Shown: positions 44,450 to 52,272 of the stretch, piece after piece
Numbering within the stretch: the first letter of the stretch is position 1
Layout: each line of letters starts with the position of its first letter
Assembly (NCBI GenBank): GCA_016839165.1
Contig: CP069300.1
Span: 1,798,001 to 1,862,000 of the forward strand
Origin: Bradyrhizobium sp. PSBB068
GTDB taxonomy: Bacteria > Pseudomonadota > Alphaproteobacteria > Rhizobiales > Xanthobacteraceae
Reading direction: 5' to 3'
DNA length: 64,000 nt
Position numbers and translations under genes: made by a program
Notes under the pieces: generated by a model
Told to the model about the DNA's origin: nothing
The model's database searches: none
What the model saw: the letters and a program-made list of their open reading frames with translations, nothing else

Positions 44450-45646
44450 CTACTTCGCCACGATCTCCGGCACCTTGCCCGCGGGCGGGGTGTTGCGGCT
44501 GCGCTGGGTGCGGACGATGCCGTCGATGATGGTCATGCCGATGCCGGGGAGGTCGCCGAGCTGAACGCTCTCCAGGATGTTCTTGCCCGGTGAATGCTGC
44601 GCCTTGTCCATCAGCACGAAATCGGCGGAGCGGCCGACCTCGATCAGGCCGCAATCGAGCTCGCGCATCCGCGCGGTGTTGCCGGTCGCAAGGCAGAACG
44701 CCAGCTCGGCGGGCAGCTCGCCGAGCGAGGACAACAGCGAGACCATGCGCAGGATGCCGAGCGGCTGTACGCCGGAGCCCGCCGGCGCATCGGTGCCGAG
44801 GATGACGCGGTGCAGGTCGCCCATCTCGCGCGCGGTGCGCAGCGTGAACAGCGCCGAGCGCTCATTGCCGTTGTGCACCAGCTCGAGGCCGCGCTTGCAA
44901 CCCTCGCAGATGCAGCGGATCTGGTCGTCGGGCAGTGCGGTGTGGCCGCCATTGATGTGACCGACCACGTCGGTGTCGGCCTCCAGCACCACGTCCTTGT
45001 CGATCAGGCCCGATCCCGGTATCGACGGGCCGCCGGTGTGGATCGTGCTCTGGATGCCGTATTTGCGCGCCCAGCCGACCATTTTCCGGGCGGTGGGGCC
45101 GTCCTTCACGCCACCGAGCCCGACCTCGCCGAGCAGCTTAACGCCGGCGGCGGCCATCTCCTTGAAATCGTCCTCTACCATCTCGCATTCGATCACGGGC
45201 GCGCCAGCATGCACCTTCACACCGCCGGGCCGCAACGTCCAGAACGCGCGCTGCGCGAAGATCGCCATCGCCTTGACGCCGACCACGTCGCGCGGCCGGC
45301 CGGGCATGTGTACCTCGCCGGCGGAGATCATGGTGGTGACGCCGCCATGCAGATAGCTGTCGATCCAGTTGATCTGGTTCTGCCGCGGCGTCCAGTCGCC
45401 GGCGACCGGATGGACGTGGCTGTCGATCAGGCCGGGTGCGACCGTCGTTCCCATGGCATCGACGATCGTGGTGGCGCCTTCGGTATCGACGTCCTTGAAG
45501 CGGCCGATCGCTGATATCTTGCCGTTCTCGGCGACGATGGTATCGGCGTCCAGAATCGGCTTCTCCAGCGCTCCCGACAGCAACAGCCCGATATTGCGGA
45601 TCACCAGCTTGCTGGGGCCGGTGGCCTGGGGCGCGTCGTGAGCCAT
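44450..45646 (-). CDS. ena: Enamidase (amidohydrolase superfamily) of nicotinate degradation
   Basis: A 398-residue metal-dependent amidohydrolase. H77 and H79 in LIDSHVHP, the His of STIHTGG, the His of GHINGGH and the Asp of LGTDAPAG form the metal site. YLHGGVTTMISAGEVHMPGR and the closing SRNTPPAGKVPEI strongly resemble Eubacterium barkeri enamidase as I remember it. That enzyme hydrolyses 1,4,5,6-tetrahydro-6-oxonicotinate to 2-formylglutarate and ammonia. The start MAHDAPQ is preceded by AGAAGGAAAA; the extension to 45712 crosses the operator region and is rejected. It is divergent from the ferredoxin reductase gene. Confidence 0.88.
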   Translation of the reverse strand: MAHDAPQATGPSKLVIRNIGLLLSGALEKPILDADTIVAENGKISAIGRFKDVDTEGATTIVDAMGTTVAPGLIDSHVHPVAGDWTPRQNQINWIDSYLHGGVTTMISAGEVHMPGRPRDVVGVKAMAIFAQRAFWTLRPGGVKVHAGAPVIECEMVEDDFKEMAAAGVKLLGEVGLGGVKDGPTARKMVGWARKYGIQSTIHTGGPSIPGSGLIDKDVVLEADTDVVGHINGGHTALPDDQIRCICEGCKRGLELVHNGNERSALFTLRTAREMGDLHRVILGTDAPAGSGVQPLGILRMVSLLSSLGELPAELAFCLATGNTARMRELDCGLIEVGRSADFVLMDKAQHSPGKNILESVQLGDLPGIGMTIIDGIVRTQRSRNTPPAGKVPEIVAK

Positions 45647-45696
45647 GGGTGTTTTCCTTCTGTTTCTGCCGAATTGCCCGGGAATTTGAGCCCGGC

Positions 45697-45725
45697 TTGA
45701 CTTTTGGATCAAGCCGGATTATTCA
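45697..45725 (+). promoter_or_regulatory. Predicted promoter of the ferredoxin reductase gene
   Basis: TTGACT (45697-45702), a 17-bp spacer, then TATTCA (45720-45725). The geometry relative to the following palindrome is nearly the same as at the reductase promoter (36008-36054), where TTCGTATACGAA begins three bases after the -10 box; here it begins directly after it. Confidence 0.45.
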
Positions 45726-45740
45726 TTCGTATACGAATGA
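45723..45740. promoter_or_regulatory. Operator-like perfect 18-bp palindrome TCATTCGTATACGAATGA
   Basis: An exact inverted repeat over 18 bp whose 12-bp core TTCGTATACGAA is identical to the one at 36039-36050. It covers the predicted transcription start for the ferredoxin reductase gene. Confidence 0.7.
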
Positions 45741-45756
45741 TCGTATACAAACGATC
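45739..45756. promoter_or_regulatory. Second operator-like site GATCGTATACAAACGATC next to the first
   Basis: The outer six bases on each side are exact complements (GATCGT / ACGATC). Read on the minus strand it contains CGTTTGTATAC, matching CGTTTGTACAC in front of nicA. A minus-strand promoter for the enamidase, TTGACC (45767-45762), 16 bp, TACGAT (45745-45740), would overlap it. Confidence 0.6.
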
Positions 45757-45815
45757 CGGCCGGTCAACAGGGTTCAAGTCCTTCCCCGCCGCAGCACAAA
45801 TCAGGGATTGGTGCG

Positions 45816-46589
45816 ATGAGCAATTTCAACCGGGAAAGCGTCCTCAGCGTTCATCACTGGACCGACACGCTGTTCTCGTTCAAGACCACGCGCAATTCGT
45901 CGTTCCGCTTCCGCAACGGCGAGTTCACCATGATCGGGCTCAAGGTCGGCGAGAAGCCGCTGCTGCGCGCCTACAGCGTCGCCAGCGCGAATTACGAGGA
46001 CACGCTGGAATTCTTCTCGATCAAGGTTCCGGACGGCCCGCTCACCTCGCGTCTCCAGCACCTCAAGGAGGGCGACGAGATCATCGTCAGCCGCAAGGCT
46101 ACCGGCACGCTTGTCATCGACAATCTCGAGGACGGCCGCAATCTCTATCTGATCGGCACCGGCACCGGCCTCGCGCCGTTCCTCAGCGTGATCAAGGATC
46201 CCGAGACCTATGATCGCTTCGAGAGGGTCGTGCTGCTGCACGGCTGTCGCCGCGTCAAGGAGCTCGCCTATGGCGAGATGATCACCGAGACGCTGCCGCA
46301 GGACGAACTGATCGGCGATCTGGTGCGCGACCAGCTGATCTATTACCCGACCGTGACGCGCGATCCGTTCCGCAACCGCGGTCGCATCACCGACCTCATC
46401 ACCTCGGGCAAGCTGTTCGCCGATATCGGGCTGCCGGCGCTCGATGCCGCGCATGACCGCGTCATGATCTGCGGCTCGCCGGCGCTGGTCGCCGACACCC
46501 GCACGATGCTGAACGGCCGTGGCTTCGCCGAGGGCAATCACGGCGAGCCCGCCCAATTCGTGGTCGAGAAAGCGTTCGCAGAGCGTTGA
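45816..46589 (+). CDS. fpr: Ferredoxin-NADP(+) reductase
   Basis: A 257-residue FAD enzyme of the bacterial Fpr type. RAYSVAS binds FAD, GTGTGLAPFLS binds NADP(H), and the C-terminus FVVEKAFAER is typical of the short bacterial class. It moves electrons between NADPH and ferredoxin. Standing divergent from the enamidase behind the same palindromes as the 6-hydroxynicotinate reductase operon, it is well placed to supply that reductase with reduced ferredoxin. No ferredoxin gene is seen in the window. It could also be the general cellular Fpr. Confidence 0.9.
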   Translation: MSNFNRESVLSVHHWTDTLFSFKTTRNSSFRFRNGEFTMIGLKVGEKPLLRAYSVASANYEDTLEFFSIKVPDGPLTSRLQHLKEGDEIIVSRKATGTLVIDNLEDGRNLYLIGTGTGLAPFLSVIKDPETYDRFERVVLLHGCRRVKELAYGEMITETLPQDELIGDLVRDQLIYYPTVTRDPFRNRGRITDLITSGKLFADIGLPALDAAHDRVMICGSPALVADTRTMLNGRGFAEGNHGEPAQFVVEKAFAER

Positions 46590-46611
46590 TCTTCGCAGTG
46601 ATCCCTAGCCC

Positions 46612-46712
46612 CGTCATTGCGAAGGGTTCGCGACAAGATTGCACAGCAATCTTGCGCTGAAGCGACGAAGCAACCCATCTTCCGGTACAGCCGGGAGCAA
46701 TGGGTTGCTTCG
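46612..46712. repeat. Intergenic inverted repeat, variant of the CATTGCGA / GCTTCG family
   Basis: CGTCATTGCGAAGGGTTCGC opens the element. Inside are AGATTGC / GCAATCT and GAAGCAACCCA / TGGGTTGCTTC inverted pairs. It lies between the convergent fpr and soxA genes. Confidence 0.7.
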
Positions 46713-46738
46713 CGTCGTTTCCGGTGATGCGGTTAGCG

Positions 46739-47512
46739 TTACGGCCTGACGGCCGGCGTCTCCACCGGCATGCCGCGCGCCCGTGTCATCAGATAGAGCT
46801 CGAGCTCGACCAGCTCCGGCGAGCCGTAATCATAGGCCTGTGCCCGGATGCCGGTGATGCAGGCGCGCAGCCGGCGCTGCAGCGATCCGAGCGACTGCCA
46901 TTCCAGCCGGTAGAGCGGATAGCCGGTCGGTTGTCCCTGCGTGATCGCGCTCCCCGCGAGCTTCTTGTCCCAATTGTCGTCGTGACAGTTGGCGCAGGCC
47001 AGGTTGAGCTGGCCCTGCCGCTGCACGAACAGCGCGTGGCCCTTCTCGACGAACGGCGTCAGCTCCGGATCGTCGCCGGCTGCGATCGGCTCGCCGCGCG
47101 ATTGCTGCGCGACATAGGCCGTCAGTGCCAACAGCTCCCGGCTTTCGTAGGCGAAGGGCGAGGCCTGCTGGTGATTGGCACGACAGAGGTTGATCCGCCC
47201 TTCGAGGTCGACCGGCCGTCCCAGTGCCTTCTCGAACGCGGGATAACGCGCAGCGATACCCTTCATGGTGACGCGCGCATCGCTGTGGCAGTCAGCGCAG
47301 GCCTTGTCCGCGGTGCCGGCTTTGCGCTTCCACAAGGCCTCGCCGTCGAGCACGGAGAGCATGCCTGGATTGGCGGTGTCCTCGTCCTGCATTGCCCTGG
47401 TGTCCGGGCTCATGAAGCTATAGCCGGAGCGGCGCTGGTCCAGCGGAATCTCGGCAGCGAGCGCCGCGCCCGCCAGCGCCGTCAGCAGCGCAATGCAGAG
47501 CGCAATCCTCAT
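46739..47512 (-). CDS. soxA: Sulfur-oxidation diheme cytochrome SoxA
   Basis: A 257-residue periplasmic protein with a signal peptide (MRIALCIALLTALAGAALAA). Two heme sites are present, CADCH and CANCH. RINLCR is a conserved SoxA block. The cysteine in RRLRACITGIRAQ matches the active-site Cys that carries the persulfide. SoxAX joins thiosulfate to the SoxY cysteine. The ATG overlaps the soxZ stop; an open frame further upstream runs inside soxZ. It is the last gene of the unit, with no soxB or soxCD after it. Confidence 0.92.
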   Translation of the reverse strand: MRIALCIALLTALAGAALAAEIPLDQRRSGYSFMSPDTRAMQDEDTANPGMLSVLDGEALWKRKAGTADKACADCHSDARVTMKGIAARYPAFEKALGRPVDLEGRINLCRANHQQASPFAYESRELLALTAYVAQQSRGEPIAAGDDPELTPFVEKGHALFVQRQGQLNLACANCHDDNWDKKLAGSAITQGQPTGYPLYRLEWQSLGSLQRRLRACITGIRAQAYDYGSPELVELELYLMTRARGMPVETPAVRP

Positions 47513-47829
47513 TCGACCGTGATCGAAGCCTGCGCGGTCTCCGAAAATCCCTTGTCGCCGATCCATTCGAATTCGAACCTGCCGCTCTCGGTCACGGTGG
47601 TGAAGAAAGTGATGAACGGATTGGCCGCGATTGCCGGATAAAGGTCGGCGCGGAATACTTCCACGCCGTTGAAGCGGCAAGTGAAGCTCGTGATGATGTC
47701 GCGCGGCACCACGTCGCCGGAGGCGGTGTGGCGATAGCCTGTCTCCATGATGTGCGACATCAGCGTCTTGATCTCGATCACGTCGCCGCGCCTGGCCTTC
47801 TTCGGCACGTTGATCAGGGCCGACGGCAT
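47509..47829 (-). CDS. soxZ: Sulfur-oxidation carrier partner SoxZ
   Basis: A 106-residue protein of normal SoxZ length with an immunoglobulin-like fold and no signal peptide: PKKARRGDVIEIKTLMSHIM, then SFTCRFNGVEVFRADL and GRFEFEWIGDKGF. It forms a heterodimer with SoxY and travels with it through the Tat system. The start overlaps the soxY stop by one base, the stop overlaps the soxA start. Confidence 0.95.
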   Translation of the reverse strand: MPSALINVPKKARRGDVIEIKTLMSHIMETGYRHTASGDVVPRDIITSFTCRFNGVEVFRADLYPAIAANPFITFFTTVTESGRFEFEWIGDKGFSETAQASITVE

Positions 47830-48290
47830 CAGATCGCCTCCTCGGTGCAGGCGGCGAGCGTCACCACGACGTCGGCGGTCGCGGACCAGAACGTGTCGTC
47901 GGACAGCCGCGCGATCGCGGTGACCTTCTGGCTGTCGGCGAGGCGAATGCGGGTCGACACCTGGGCGCGCCCGGCGCGCGGCCCGAGATAGAAATTGCCG
48001 ATATTCGGCTGCGGGTTCTTCTCGTTGAAGACGTAGATGCTCTTCACATATGCCTCCGCCGTCATCGGGCCTTCGACGCTGACCGTCATCGGGACGGTGT
48101 TGCCGTTCTCGACCAGCGGCGGAATATCGAGCCTGACCTTGCCGGTCCGCACGTTGGCCTCGCCGACGATGTTGCGTATCGCCGCCGACTGCATCGCCGG
48201 TGTGGCGGCCACGGGACGGACGATGACCATCACGGCAGCACCGCCGGTAAGGCTCAGAAACGTTCGCCTGGTTTGATTCGAATCCACCAT
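47829..48290 (-). CDS. soxY: Sulfur-oxidation carrier SoxY with atypical C-terminus
   Basis: A 153-residue protein with a twin-arginine signal (QTRRTFLSLTGGAAVMVIV). The mature part matches SoxY (KVRLDIPPLVENGNTVPMTV, ARLSDDTFW). Canonical SoxY ends in GGCGG, a flexible arm whose Cys holds the sulfur intermediates. Here the end is VVVTLAACTEEAI: the Cys is in place but the glycines are replaced and the tail is five residues long. Neither alternative frame restores GGCGG. The arm may be stiffer or the protein may serve a different reaction. The start MVDSNQTRR is chosen; the open frame upstream lies in soxX. Confidence 0.9.
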   Translation of the reverse strand: MVDSNQTRRTFLSLTGGAAVMVIVRPVAATPAMQSAAIRNIVGEANVRTGKVRLDIPPLVENGNTVPMTVSVEGPMTAEAYVKSIYVFNEKNPQPNIGNFYLGPRAGRAQVSTRIRLADSQKVTAIARLSDDTFWSATADVVVTLAACTEEAI

Positions 48291-48298
48291 GCTTGATC

Positions 48299-48748
48299 CT
48301 AGTTCCGCAACGTTACCAGATAGGCCACGATATCCTCGATCTGCTCCGCCGACAGGATAGGCTTGCCGCGCCATGAATTGCCGACCCGTGTGAGACCGTC
48401 GACGCGATAATAGGACGGCATGATCGTCGCCGCATCGAGGTGCGACGCATCGACCAGCCGCAGCCGCAATTGTGTTTCCGACCAACGCGCGCCGCTTCCG
48501 GAGAGGTTCGGCGCGAGGTCGCCCTGGAACGCCTGCTCCGGAAATGGGCCGCTGTGGCAGAGGATGCAAGTGGACGAACGCTCGACGATCAGCGCGCGGC
48601 CGCGGGTGACGTCACCCTTGGTTCCCGTCAGCGATTGCGGGATGGCATCGCCCACCACGGCGTAAGGCCGTAGCGTCTCGGCGCCGGCAGGCGCGCAGGC
48701 CGCGAGCAGTCCGGCGGCGAGGAACATCGCGAGCGCGAGCCTAGCCAA
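48299..48748 (-). CDS. soxX: Sulfur-oxidation cytochrome SoxX
   Basis: A 149-residue monoheme cytochrome. It has a signal sequence (LALAMFLAAGLLAACAPAGA), which may be a lipoprotein signal through the LLAAC lipobox, and a heme site CILCH with axial Met in ATIMPSYYR. SoxX is the electron-transfer partner of SoxA. The start lies within the last 8 bp of the upstream flavoprotein gene. Confidence 0.92.
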   Translation of the reverse strand: MARLALAMFLAAGLLAACAPAGAETLRPYAVVGDAIPQSLTGTKGDVTRGRALIVERSSTCILCHSGPFPEQAFQGDLAPNLSGSGARWSETQLRLRLVDASHLDAATIMPSYYRVDGLTRVGNSWRGKPILSAEQIEDIVAYLVTLRN

Positions 48749-50012
48749 AGGCCTCTCCCGTGATCGCCTTGAACCAGTCGACCGCCTGATCGGCCTCGTG
48801 CTGACGGAGCTCGCGCGGCGCTTCGACCGGGCTCGTGGTCACCTCGGCCTCGGCGTACTGATCGTCCTTCGGCTGATAGATGCCCTTCAACGAGAATGCG
48901 TAGCCGGGAGCCACGGTGTTGTAGCAGGCGCCATCGAGCCGTGGCGTGTCCGGCGCCTTGCCGGCCAGTGAATTCACGATCGCTGCCGCACAGGCGCGGC
49001 CTTGCGCTGCCGCGGCGGAGGCGGATTTTGGAATCCCGCCGGCGATTGCGGCATCGCCGATGACGTGGATATTTGGCACGAGTTTTGAGGCAAAGCTCAC
49101 CGGATCGATCGGGCACCAGCCGGTGTGATCAGCCGCGCCGGCGATCTCGGCGATGCGACCGGCGCGCTGCGGCGGGATCACGTTGGCGACCGCCGCGGTG
49201 TAATTGCCGAAATCGGTGACGATCTCGTTGGTGGCCGGATTGACCGACGTGACGCGCCCGCCCTGCGACAGCGCGATCCGTTCGATCATGCCGGGATAGA
49301 GTTCGGCCCAGGCTTTCTCGAACAGTTTCTGCTGCGAGTAATTGTCCTTGGCGTCGAGCACCAGGATTTTCGACTTCGGCTTGTTCGCCTTCAGGTAATG
49401 CGCGATCAGGCTGGCGCGCTCGTAAGGCGCCGGCGGGCAGCGCAGCGGTGCGGCCGGCACCGCGATCACGACGAGGCCGCCGTCGTCCATCGCCTCGAGC
49501 TGCCGGCGCAGCAGCACCGTCTGCTCGCCGGCTTTCCAGGCGTGCGGCATCTTTTCGGCGTTGGCCTCGTCATAGCCGGGCAGGGCATCGAAGTGCATGT
49601 CGATGCCGGGGGCCAGCACAAGCCGATCGTAGGGGAGCGTCGTGCCATCAGCGAGTGCAATGCCGCGCGCCTGCGCGTCGATCTTGGTGGCCGCCTGAGC
49701 GGCGACCGTGATGCCGTCAGCCGCGACCTTGTCGTAGGTGAATTGCTGTGCGGTGAGTTCGCGCAGGCCGGCGATCACTTCATTGCTGAACGGGCACGCG
49801 GTAAAAGTCTTGTTCGGTTCGATCAACGTGACCTGGAGTTTTGCGTCGCGCCGCCGCAGCGCCCGCGCGCAGGCCGTTCCGCCGAAGCCGCCGCCGATTA
49901 CCGCGATGCGCGGCGCTGCTTGCGCCAGCGACGGACGCGCCAATGCCGCCGCCGCGACGGCAGCGACGCCACGGATCACATCCCTGCGCGTCTGATGACG
50001 CGAGACGGCCAT
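48741..50012 (-). CDS. soxF: Sulfide dehydrogenase flavoprotein (SoxF / FccB type)
   Basis: A 423-residue flavoprotein with a Tat signal (HQTRRDVIRGVAAVAAAALA), FAD motif IAVIGGGFGGTACARALRR, and conserved cysteines in FTACPFSNE, PLRCPPAPYE and TGWCPIDP that can form the redox disulfide. The C-terminal domain CYNTVAPGYAFSLKGIY is typical of flavocytochrome c sulfide dehydrogenase. It oxidises sulfide and passes electrons to a cytochrome. No FccA-type cytochrome gene is adjacent, so SoxX/A or another cytochrome would accept. It starts 57 bp after the molybdenum hydroxylase gene. Confidence 0.92.
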   Translation of the reverse strand: MAVSRHQTRRDVIRGVAAVAAAALARPSLAQAAPRIAVIGGGFGGTACARALRRRDAKLQVTLIEPNKTFTACPFSNEVIAGLRELTAQQFTYDKVAADGITVAAQAATKIDAQARGIALADGTTLPYDRLVLAPGIDMHFDALPGYDEANAEKMPHAWKAGEQTVLLRRQLEAMDDGGLVVIAVPAAPLRCPPAPYERASLIAHYLKANKPKSKILVLDAKDNYSQQKLFEKAWAELYPGMIERIALSQGGRVTSVNPATNEIVTDFGNYTAAVANVIPPQRAGRIAEIAGAADHTGWCPIDPVSFASKLVPNIHVIGDAAIAGGIPKSASAAAAQGRACAAAIVNSLAGKAPDTPRLDGACYNTVAPGYAFSLKGIYQPKDDQYAEAEVTTSPVEAPRELRQHEADQAVDWFKAITGEAFG

Positions 50013-50069
50013 GCACGACAATCCGGAATAAGGAAGCGGCGGCCGCTCAGGCCGCCGCTTCGGGTTTGA

Positions 50070-52262
50070 TCAGGCGAAGGAGATGTTCTGGTTGCGCAGC
50101 GGGAAAGAGCGGATGCGCTTTCCGGTCGCGGCGAAATAGGCGTTGAGCACCGCCGGCGCCGCAACGCCGATGGTCGGCTCGCCGACGCCACCCCAGAACC
50201 CGCCGCTCGGCACCATCACAGCTTCGACCTTCGGCATTTCGTTGATGCGCATTGAGTTGTAGGTGTCGAAATTGGTCTGCTCGATGCGGCCGTCCTTCAC
50301 GGTGCAGCCGCCGTAGAACAGCGCGCTGAGACCATAGACGAAGGAGCCCGCGATCTGCCGCTCCACCTGCGCCGGATTGACGACATAGCCGGGATCGGTG
50401 GAGGCGACGATGCGATGCACCTTGATCTTGCTGCCGTCGGTCACCGAGATCTCGGCGGCGCCGGCAACATAGCTGCCATAGCCCATCACCTGCGCGATGC
50501 CGCGATAAACGCCCTGCGGCGCCGGCGTGCCCCAGCCGATCTTCTCAGCGACCGCATTGAGCACGGCAAGATGCTTGGGATTCTTGCCCATCAGCTTGCG
50601 CCGGAATTCGAGCGGGTCCTGGCCGACAGCCTGGGCAAGCTCGTCCATGAAGCATTCCATGTAGATCGCGTTGTGATTGACGTTGACGCCGCGCCAGAAG
50701 CCCGGCGGGACGTGCGGATTGCGCATCGAATGCTCGACCAGCAGGTTCGGCACCGAATAGCCGATCGCGGCTTCGCCGGATTGCGCGACGCCCTGGAACG
50801 CGGCGGGGTCCATGCCGTTCTGCAGCGCTTCCGGGCGCACCGAGAACAGGATGGATTGGCCGGACAACCGGTAGTGCAGCGCCACCAGGTTGTCGTCGGC
50901 ATCGAACGCGCCGGTCAGCTTGCACTGCGTGACCGGGTGATATTTGCCGTGCTGCATATCCTCTTCGCGCGACCACAGCAGCTTGATCGGCGTGCCCGGC
51001 ATCTGCTTGGCGATCGCCACCGCCTGCCGGACATAGTCGGTCATGCCGCGCCGACCGAAGCCGCCGCCGAGCATCAGCTTGTGCACGTCGACCTTCTCGG
51101 CGGGCAGGCCGGAGGCCTCGAGCGCTGCGGCGAACGCCGCCTCGCCATTCTGCGTGCCGCACCACACCTCGCATTTGTCAGGCGTGTAGAGCACGGTGGC
51201 GTTCATCGGCTCCATCGTGGCGTGGTTCTGGTAGGGGTAGCTGTAGACCGCTTCGACCTTCTTGGCCGCGCTTGCGATCGCTGCCTTGGCATCGCCGTTC
51301 TGGTTGCCGACATAGGCCGGCTGCGCATTGTCGAGACCTTCGGCAAGCCACTTCGCGATCGTCTCGCTGGAGACTTTTGCGTTGTCGCCTTCGTCCCAGA
51401 CGATCGGCAGCGCATCCAGCGCAGTCTTGGCGCGCCACCAGGTGTCGGCGACGACGGCAACAGCGCTGTCGCCGACCGGCACCACCTTCTTGACGCCTTT
51501 CATGTTGGCGATCTTGGCTTCGTCAAAACTCTTCACCTTGCCGCCGAACACCGGGCAGTCCTTGATCGCGGCGTTCAGCATGCCCGGCAGCTTGACGTCG
51601 ATGCCATAGATCATCTTGCCGGTGGTCTTGTCGACGGTATCGAGCCGCTTCAGGCCCTTGCCGGCGATGGTCCAGTCCTTCGGATCCTTCAGCTTGACGT
51701 CGGCCGGCGGCTCGAGCCTGGCGGCGGCTTCCGCGACCTTGCCGTAGGTCGTGGTCTTGCCCGACGCCGTGTGGGTGATGACGCCGTTGGAGACCTTGCA
51801 CTCCGCGGCCGGCACCTTCCACTCATTGGCCGCGGCCTGGATCAGCATCACGCGCGCGGTGGCGCCGCCCTTGCGGACATAGTCCTGCGAGGTGCGGATG
51901 CCGCGGCTGCCGCCGGTCGAGAAATCGCCCCAGGCGCGCTTGCGGGCGACGCTCTGGCCGGGCGTCGGATATTCGGTGGTGACCTTCGACCAGTCGCATT
52001 CCAGTTCTTCAGCGACAAGCTGAGCGAGGCCGGTCAGCGTGCCCTGACCCATCTCGGAGCGGGCGATGCGGATCACCACGGTATCGTCGGGCCGGATCAC
52101 GACCCAGGCATTCACTTCAGGCGCGCCATCGGCTGCGCGGACCACGGCTGGGCCGCCGAACGGCAGATCGAGGCCGAGCGCGAGGCCGGCGCCGGCGGTG
52201 GCCGTGCCGATCACGAAGGCGCGGCGATTGAGCTTGACGTGCTGGTTGACTTGCAGATTCAT
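50070..52262 (-). CDS. Molybdenum hydroxylase large subunit (isoquinoline 1-oxidoreductase beta-like)
   Basis: A 730-residue Mo-cofactor protein with a Tat-type signal near the start (LNRRAFVIGTATAGAGLALG). Mo-domain blocks include IARSEMGQGTLTGLAQLVAE, KRAWGDFSTGGSRGIR and LGGGFGRRG. The length and the periplasmic signal fit the IorB / membrane-bound aldehyde dehydrogenase group rather than xanthine dehydrogenase. The substrate is unknown: N-heteroaromatics or aldehydes. The start MNLQVNQH is 10 bp after the small subunit stop. It lies upstream of soxF in the same direction, 57 bp away, and the proteins are probably co-expressed. Confidence 0.9.
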   Translation of the reverse strand: MNLQVNQHVKLNRRAFVIGTATAGAGLALGLDLPFGGPAVVRAADGAPEVNAWVVIRPDDTVVIRIARSEMGQGTLTGLAQLVAEELECDWSKVTTEYPTPGQSVARKRAWGDFSTGGSRGIRTSQDYVRKGGATARVMLIQAAANEWKVPAAECKVSNGVITHTASGKTTTYGKVAEAAARLEPPADVKLKDPKDWTIAGKGLKRLDTVDKTTGKMIYGIDVKLPGMLNAAIKDCPVFGGKVKSFDEAKIANMKGVKKVVPVGDSAVAVVADTWWRAKTALDALPIVWDEGDNAKVSSETIAKWLAEGLDNAQPAYVGNQNGDAKAAIASAAKKVEAVYSYPYQNHATMEPMNATVLYTPDKCEVWCGTQNGEAAFAAALEASGLPAEKVDVHKLMLGGGFGRRGMTDYVRQAVAIAKQMPGTPIKLLWSREEDMQHGKYHPVTQCKLTGAFDADDNLVALHYRLSGQSILFSVRPEALQNGMDPAAFQGVAQSGEAAIGYSVPNLLVEHSMRNPHVPPGFWRGVNVNHNAIYMECFMDELAQAVGQDPLEFRRKLMGKNPKHLAVLNAVAEKIGWGTPAPQGVYRGIAQVMGYGSYVAGAAEISVTDGSKIKVHRIVASTDPGYVVNPAQVERQIAGSFVYGLSALFYGGCTVKDGRIEQTNFDTYNSMRINEMPKVEAVMVPSGGFWGGVGEPTIGVAAPAVLNAYFAATGKRIRSFPLRNQNISFA

Positions 52263-52272
52263 GGCTGCTTCC

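Noticed and set aside
46739..47512. A third heme site in SoxA (CRANH)
   Set aside because: It lacks the second cysteine of CxxCH, and the surrounding INLCR is a conserved non-heme block of SoxA.
47829..47860. Frameshift as the cause of the unusual SoxY ending
   Set aside because: The alternative frames read ..RRLHRGGDLM.. and similar; none restores GGCGG, and the normal frame keeps the Cys in place and overlaps soxZ properly.
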